Shown: one piece after another, positions 61,068 to 64,000 of the stretch
How the letters are laid out: each line of letters starts with the position of its first letter
How positions within the stretch are numbered: position 1 is the first letter of the stretch
Assembly (NCBI RefSeq): GCF_022751215.1
Contig: NZ_JAICDG010000002.1
Span: 1,984,001-2,048,000 of the forward strand
From: Actinomadura terrae
GTDB lineage: Bacteria; Actinomycetota; Actinomycetes; Streptosporangiales; Streptosporangiaceae
Length of the DNA stretch: 64,000 nucleotides
Reading direction: 5' to 3'
Position numbers and translations under genes: made by a program
The notes under the pieces: generated by a model
What the model saw: only the letters and a program-made list of their open reading frames with translations
What the model was told of the DNA's origin: nothing
Databases searched by the model: none

Positions 61068-61996
61068 CGCCGTCCCCCGAACGCGTTGCGGGCGACGCGT
61101 CTCAGCAGCCCGCCCTGGGACTGCCCCCGGACGGCCCGCTCCAGGAAGTACTGCCCGACACTGGAGATCGAGACGAGCACCAAGTACCAGATCGACGCCA
61201 CCATCAGCAGTGCGATGACCTGGTAGTTCATCCCGTAGATCTGCTGGGACCGGGTGAGCAGGTCACCGCCGCCGATCACCGACACCATCGACGTCCCCTT
61301 GAGGATCAGGATGAACTGGTTCCCCAGTGGCGGCAGGATCACCTGCACCGCCTGCGGCACGGCGATCTTCCGCACCGCCTGCCCCCGCGTCATTCCGATC
61401 GTCAGCGCCGCGTCGATCTGCCCCTGCGGAACGGCGAGGAACCCGCCGCGGATGATCTCGGCCATGTACGCGGCCTCGTGCAGCGCCAGCCCGCACAGCG
61501 CGGCGACGAACGGCGTGATCACATGGTTGGTCTCCGCCGTCCACCCGAGCCCGGTGCCGGGCAGCCCGACACCGAGCCGGGGGAACAGCAGCGCGAGGTT
61601 GAACCAGAACACCAGCTGGACCAGCAGCGGCGTGCCCCTGAAGAACCACACGTACGCCGCGCTGACCGCGACCGCCACCGGATTGCGCGACTGCCGCATC
61701 AACGCCAGCACGCCCCCGATGAGCAGCCCCGCCACCATCGTCGCCGCCGTCAGCACGAGCGTCACCCCGACCCCGCGCATGATCGGCTCGGCGAACAGGT
61801 AGTCCCCGACCACGCCCCAGTTCAGGTTCGGGCTGCGGGCCACCGTCGCCACCAGCCACCCCGCGAGCGCGGCCAGCACCACCCCCGGCACCCACCGCGC
61901 CAGGACCGCCCGCCGGGGCACGATCGTGAGCGTGTCCAACCGGTCCAGCAGGCTCTCGTGCCCGCCGGCTCCCACGTCCGGATGAGAAGCCACCAC
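61064..61996 (-). CDS. Polar amino acid ABC transporter permease (HisM/GlnP-like)
   Basis: This 310-residue protein has a cytoplasmic tail of about 40 residues, then five or six spans. The EAA-type loop (AALTIGMTRGQAVRKIAVPQA) and AYVWFFRGTPLLVQLVFW are typical of the polar amino acid uptake family. Two GTG codons (61996 and 61993) may serve as start. It is the first gene of the importer operon permease-ATPase-binding protein-AraC. Confidence 0.9.
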   Translation of the reverse strand: MVASHPDVGAGGHESLLDRLDTLTIVPRRAVLARWVPGVVLAALAGWLVATVARSPNLNWGVVGDYLFAEPIMRGVGVTLVLTAATMVAGLLIGGVLALMRQSRNPVAVAVSAAYVWFFRGTPLLVQLVFWFNLALLFPRLGVGLPGTGLGWTAETNHVITPFVAALCGLALHEAAYMAEIIRGGFLAVPQGQIDAALTIGMTRGQAVRKIAVPQAVQVILPPLGNQFILILKGTSMVSVIGGGDLLTRSQQIYGMNYQVIALLMVASIWYLVLVSISSVGQYFLERAVRGQSQGGLLRRVARNAFGGRR

Positions 61997-62409
61997 AGGA
62001 CACCCCCTCGCGAAGGGCCGCGCGACCCCCGGCGGAAGTGCCGGGAGGACGCTCGGCGATTTCGCGAAACGCTAATCAGCGCCCGAACAGGGGTCTTGTC
62101 GCCGGTGGCACGCAACTTGGCTCCGCTTGCACAAGTACCATCCGGCGCCGCTCGACCCCCCGGTCAGACGGGTGCCCGTTCACACGAGACGTGTTCTGTA
62201 CCGCCCTTCACCACACAGAGGAACCAACCGCCTCAGCCCATGTAGCGCCGATCGAGGGCAATCCCCTCGCCCTCCGGTCGGCGCACGGAGCGGAGACCTG
62301 GCAGCCGCTCAGCGCCTGGAAGGATGAGCCCGCGCCTGTTCACGCGGGTCCAGGCTCTCCACGAAGCGCGAGACGCCGGCTCCGCGGCATTTCTCAGCGA
62401 ACCCTAGAC
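61997..62409. other. 413-base intergenic region, importer promoter region
   Basis: No gene is supported. It contains a CTTGCACAAG palindrome near 62127 and a composite hairpin at 62314-62355. The importer operon and the VOC gene run in the same direction on the minus strand, so it holds the end of the VOC transcript and the promoter of the importer. Confidence 0.5.
62314..62355 (-). terminator. Composite hairpin after the tandem-VOC gene
   Basis: An outer 7-bp stem (GCCTGGA/TCCAGGC) and an inner 6-bp stem (CCCGCG/CGCGGG) fold on each other, 55 bases after the VOC gene stop. There is no T run. Confidence 0.5.
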
Positions 62410-63153
62410 TCAGGCTCCGCCCGCGCCGAGGACGCAGAAGTCATTGCCCTCTATATCGGCCATGACCTTCCACGACACGTCGCCCTGCCCGAGGTCGACG
62501 TCGGTGGCGCCGAGCCCCCGCAGCCGGGCCACCTCCGCCGCCCCTTCCTCCCGGGAGTGCGGCATCAGGTCGATATGGATGCGGTTCCAGTAAGCCCTCT
62601 CGCCGGGCTTCCGAAGGAACTCCAGATACGGCCCGACCCCCTGGGCCGAACGCAGCACCGCCTGCTCGTCGGTGACCTCGTGCACGGTCCAGTCCGTCGC
62701 CTCGCCCCAGAACCGCGCCATGGCCCGCGGATCGGCGCAGTCGACCACCATCGCGGCGATCGGCCCGGTGTCCTGGTAGATCTCCCGAGGCTCCAAGACG
62801 CAGAACACATTGCCCTCAGGGTCGGCCATGACCGTCCAAGGAACGTCCCCTTGCCCCACATCGACAGGCGTTGCCCCGAGCTCCTTCAGCCGCGCGACCA
62901 ACTCCGCCTGATGTGCCTCAGACTTCGTGGCGAGATCAAGGTGCACCCGATACTTCACGGTCTCAGGGTCCGGAACGCGGACGACATCAATGCAAACAGC
63001 CGTGGGGTCAGGCCAGTCGAACCCCAAGGGCTCGACGTTCGTCACGCCGGGCGCCTCGTGGGACACACCCCACCCGAACGCGTCAGCCCAGAACTGGCCG
63101 AGCGCCGCGTCGTCCCGGGCCTTGAAGTTCACCTGAACCAGCTGCAAAGCCAT
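62410..63153 (-). CDS. Tandem VOC-domain protein
   Basis: This 247-residue protein contains two VOC (glyoxalase-like) domains in a row, each ending with a DPEGN/DIEGN-type motif (MADPEGNVFCVL and MADIEGNDFCVL). The first begins VNFKARDDAALGQFWADAF and the second MVVDCADPRAMARFWGEA. This pattern is common in actinomycete VOC proteins of unknown substrate that may bind drugs or act as dioxygenase-like enzymes. An ATG at 63165 is an alternative start. Confidence 0.86.
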   Translation of the reverse strand: MALQLVQVNFKARDDAALGQFWADAFGWGVSHEAPGVTNVEPLGFDWPDPTAVCIDVVRVPDPETVKYRVHLDLATKSEAHQAELVARLKELGATPVDVGQGDVPWTVMADPEGNVFCVLEPREIYQDTGPIAAMVVDCADPRAMARFWGEATDWTVHEVTDEQAVLRSAQGVGPYLEFLRKPGERAYWNRIHIDLMPHSREEGAAEVARLRGLGATDVDLGQGDVSWKVMADIEGNDFCVLGAGGA

Positions 63154-63254
63154 GGCGCCGATCATAGGCCCGGCTGAACGCTGACCTGCGCCCACGCCGG
63201 CCCCGGCCAGAGGTGTCGCCCGCCACGCCCTGCTGAACAGCACCCGGCGACCGC

Positions 63255-63458
63255 CTAGTTCCGTCCCAGCCCAAGAGCCGTGCCGTCCCCATCGGTGCTG
63301 ACCGAAGCAGCCCCAGCATGCTCATGGGTGGCGGCGAGGCCGTACTCGATCGCCGTGGCGAACGCCAGCAACCCGCCCAACACCACCCCCGCAGCAACAA
63401 CCCGCCCCCGCCTACCACCCACCCGGCGACCGCCAGCCGTACCAGTTGACGCCTTCAT
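63255..63458 (-). CDS. Small membrane-anchored protein
   Basis: This 67-residue protein has an arginine-rich N-terminus (about 18 residues), one hydrophobic segment (VVAAGVVLGGLLAFATAIEYG), and a short polar, outward tail ending in LGLGRN. It looks like a one-span membrane protein. No family is recognised, and there is no partner gene nearby. Confidence 0.5.
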   Translation of the reverse strand: MKASTGTAGGRRVGGRRGRVVAAGVVLGGLLAFATAIEYGLAATHEHAGAASVSTDGDGTALGLGRN

Positions 63459-63545
63459 CGCGACCCTCCTGCCTGAAGTGCGAACCGTCCACCACTACAT
63501 ATGCCCAAGGGTTACACCAAAGCCCCGCAGGGCCGGGTACTCCGC

Positions 63546-63695
63546 TCAGGTTGCCTTGTAGCAGGTGTTCTGCCTCATGCCTGTCGAATGTCGCTCGTAA
63601 GACCTGAAAATATTAATTACCTCGTCCACGACTTCGTGGTATCCCATCCCTTGTTTCGTGATGGCGTCATGGGCCTTGCGCTTCGTCGCCGCCAT
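63546..63695 (-). CDS. 49-residue hypothetical protein overlapping a Hint remnant
   Basis: An ATG at 63695 opens a frame of 49 residues (AATKRKAHDAITKQGMGYHE, then VVDEVINIFRSYERHSTGM) that is coherent and much less GC-rich than its surroundings. It starts inside the end of the Hint-domain fragment in another frame. It may be a remnant of a toxin tail or an immunity peptide displaced by a frameshift. Its real status is not certain. Confidence 0.4.
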   Translation of the reverse strand: MAATKRKAHDAITKQGMGYHEVVDEVINIFRSYERHSTGMRQNTCYKAT

Positions 63696-63852
63696 TATGG
63701 ATCAGGACCGCATAGTACGTGTGGAGGTTGGAGATCGTGATGTTGTGGACGCTCTGTTGGTGGGAAGTCCAGCGGGTGGCGGCGGTCACCTGGAAGTAGG
63801 TGCCGTCGGAGCTCAGGACCCGGTGCCTGAGGCGGAGCTGTTTCTCAGGCAG
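63667..63852 (-). pseudogene. Fragment of a Hint/pretoxin domain of a polymorphic toxin
   Basis: About 55 residues at the window edge read LRLRHRVLSSDGTYFQVTAA, then SVHNITISNLHTYYAVLIHN, which is the end of a Hint (intein-like, self-cleaving) domain found before toxin tails of Rhs and related polymorphic toxins: the NLHTYYVL...HN block is diagnostic. The usual longer Hint upstream part and the toxin domain downstream are missing in this frame, and a stop follows 13 residues after the HN. It is a remnant, or the 3' end of a larger gene that continues to the right with a frame change. Confidence 0.6.
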
Positions 63853-64000
63853 GCCCGTAGGCCCTTGAAGGGCCGGCTGCCGCCCTCCATGCCGAGCTTC
63901 GCCTCGCCACCGCCGCCATTCCACCGACCTCTGCGATGCCCTCAACGCCCGGGGTACCGCTTGCACCGTCAAGGTCGTCGCCGGGACGCATGGCTTTGCC

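Noticed and set aside
62322..62350. A single CRISPR-like unit (GGATGAGCCCGCG ... CGCGGGT)
   Set aside because: It occurs once, with no regularly spaced second copy and no cas gene; it is better read as part of a hairpin.
63850..64000. A plus-strand coding fragment (DLCDALNARG...)
   Set aside because: It is too short at the window edge to assign a family or a direction.

Overview
The window is about 72% GC, uses many GTG starts, has tightly packed ATGA/GTGA-overlapping operons, and carries F420/flavin (LLM) oxidoreductases, Scr1-type XRE regulators with DUF397 partners, DUF4360 secreted proteins, a MocR regulator and an AfsR-like BTAD regulator. This points to a filamentous actinomycete, most probably of the Actinomadura/Thermomonosporaceae type. 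That is an inference from gene content; no rRNA gene is present to confirm it. No tRNA, rRNA, intact insertion sequence, CRISPR array or replication origin was recognised.

Left part, 0-16 kb. The 3' end of a branched-chain amino acid type ABC importer (LivH, a LivM-LivG fusion, LivF) is followed by a short-chain dehydrogenase. Next come a flavin monooxygenase, membrane proteins, a nitrilase-fold protein divergent from a winged-helix protein, an imine-reductase-like enzyme, a large AfsR-like regulator, a drug-type MFS pump divergent from a MocR regulator, an EamA transporter, and a MarR regulator with a cysteine-rich tail.

Selenium block, 16.7-24.1 kb. selA, selB and selD form an overlapping operon. 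They converge on a formate dehydrogenase gene of 1089 codons whose codon 189 is an in-frame TGA, followed at once by a bacterial SECIS-like hairpin with a GGUCU loop. Enzyme and recoding machinery therefore sit together; only selC (tRNA-Sec) is missing from the window.

Accessory region, 24.2-39.5 kb. It holds an MFS pump with a divergent MerR regulator and a putative 19-bp-spacer promoter, then a three-gene hypothetical operon divergent from an Scr1/XRE-DUF397 cassette. After an AraC regulator and an aldo-keto reductase comes a gene graveyard: a hisS fragment joined to a frameshifted secreted-protein fragment. At 34.3-38.3 kb lies the most unusual locus, a compact operon of an XRE regulator, an M20-family peptidase with altered metal ligands, a 62-residue precursor-like peptide and an asparagine-synthetase-like (lasso-cyclase-like) enzyme, with an acetyltransferase converging on it. 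It lacks the usual lasso leader-processing genes and may be a non-canonical peptide-modification pathway.

Right part, 39.6-64 kb. A two-component system is followed by a nucleobase/pyrimidine-type salvage block: an amidohydrolase, a fused two-domain permease, its ATPase, a NMT1-like binding protein and an HTH_12-FCD regulator, divergent from a nucleoside phosphorylase and an MFS transporter. Next come an ECF42-type sigma factor with two YCII proteins, oxidoreductases, and three secreted proteins, two of them DUF4360 paralogues preceded by an AT-rich promoter region. Two AraC regulators flank a cupin next to a polar amino acid ABC importer. The window ends with a tandem-VOC protein and a Hint-domain (polymorphic toxin) remnant.
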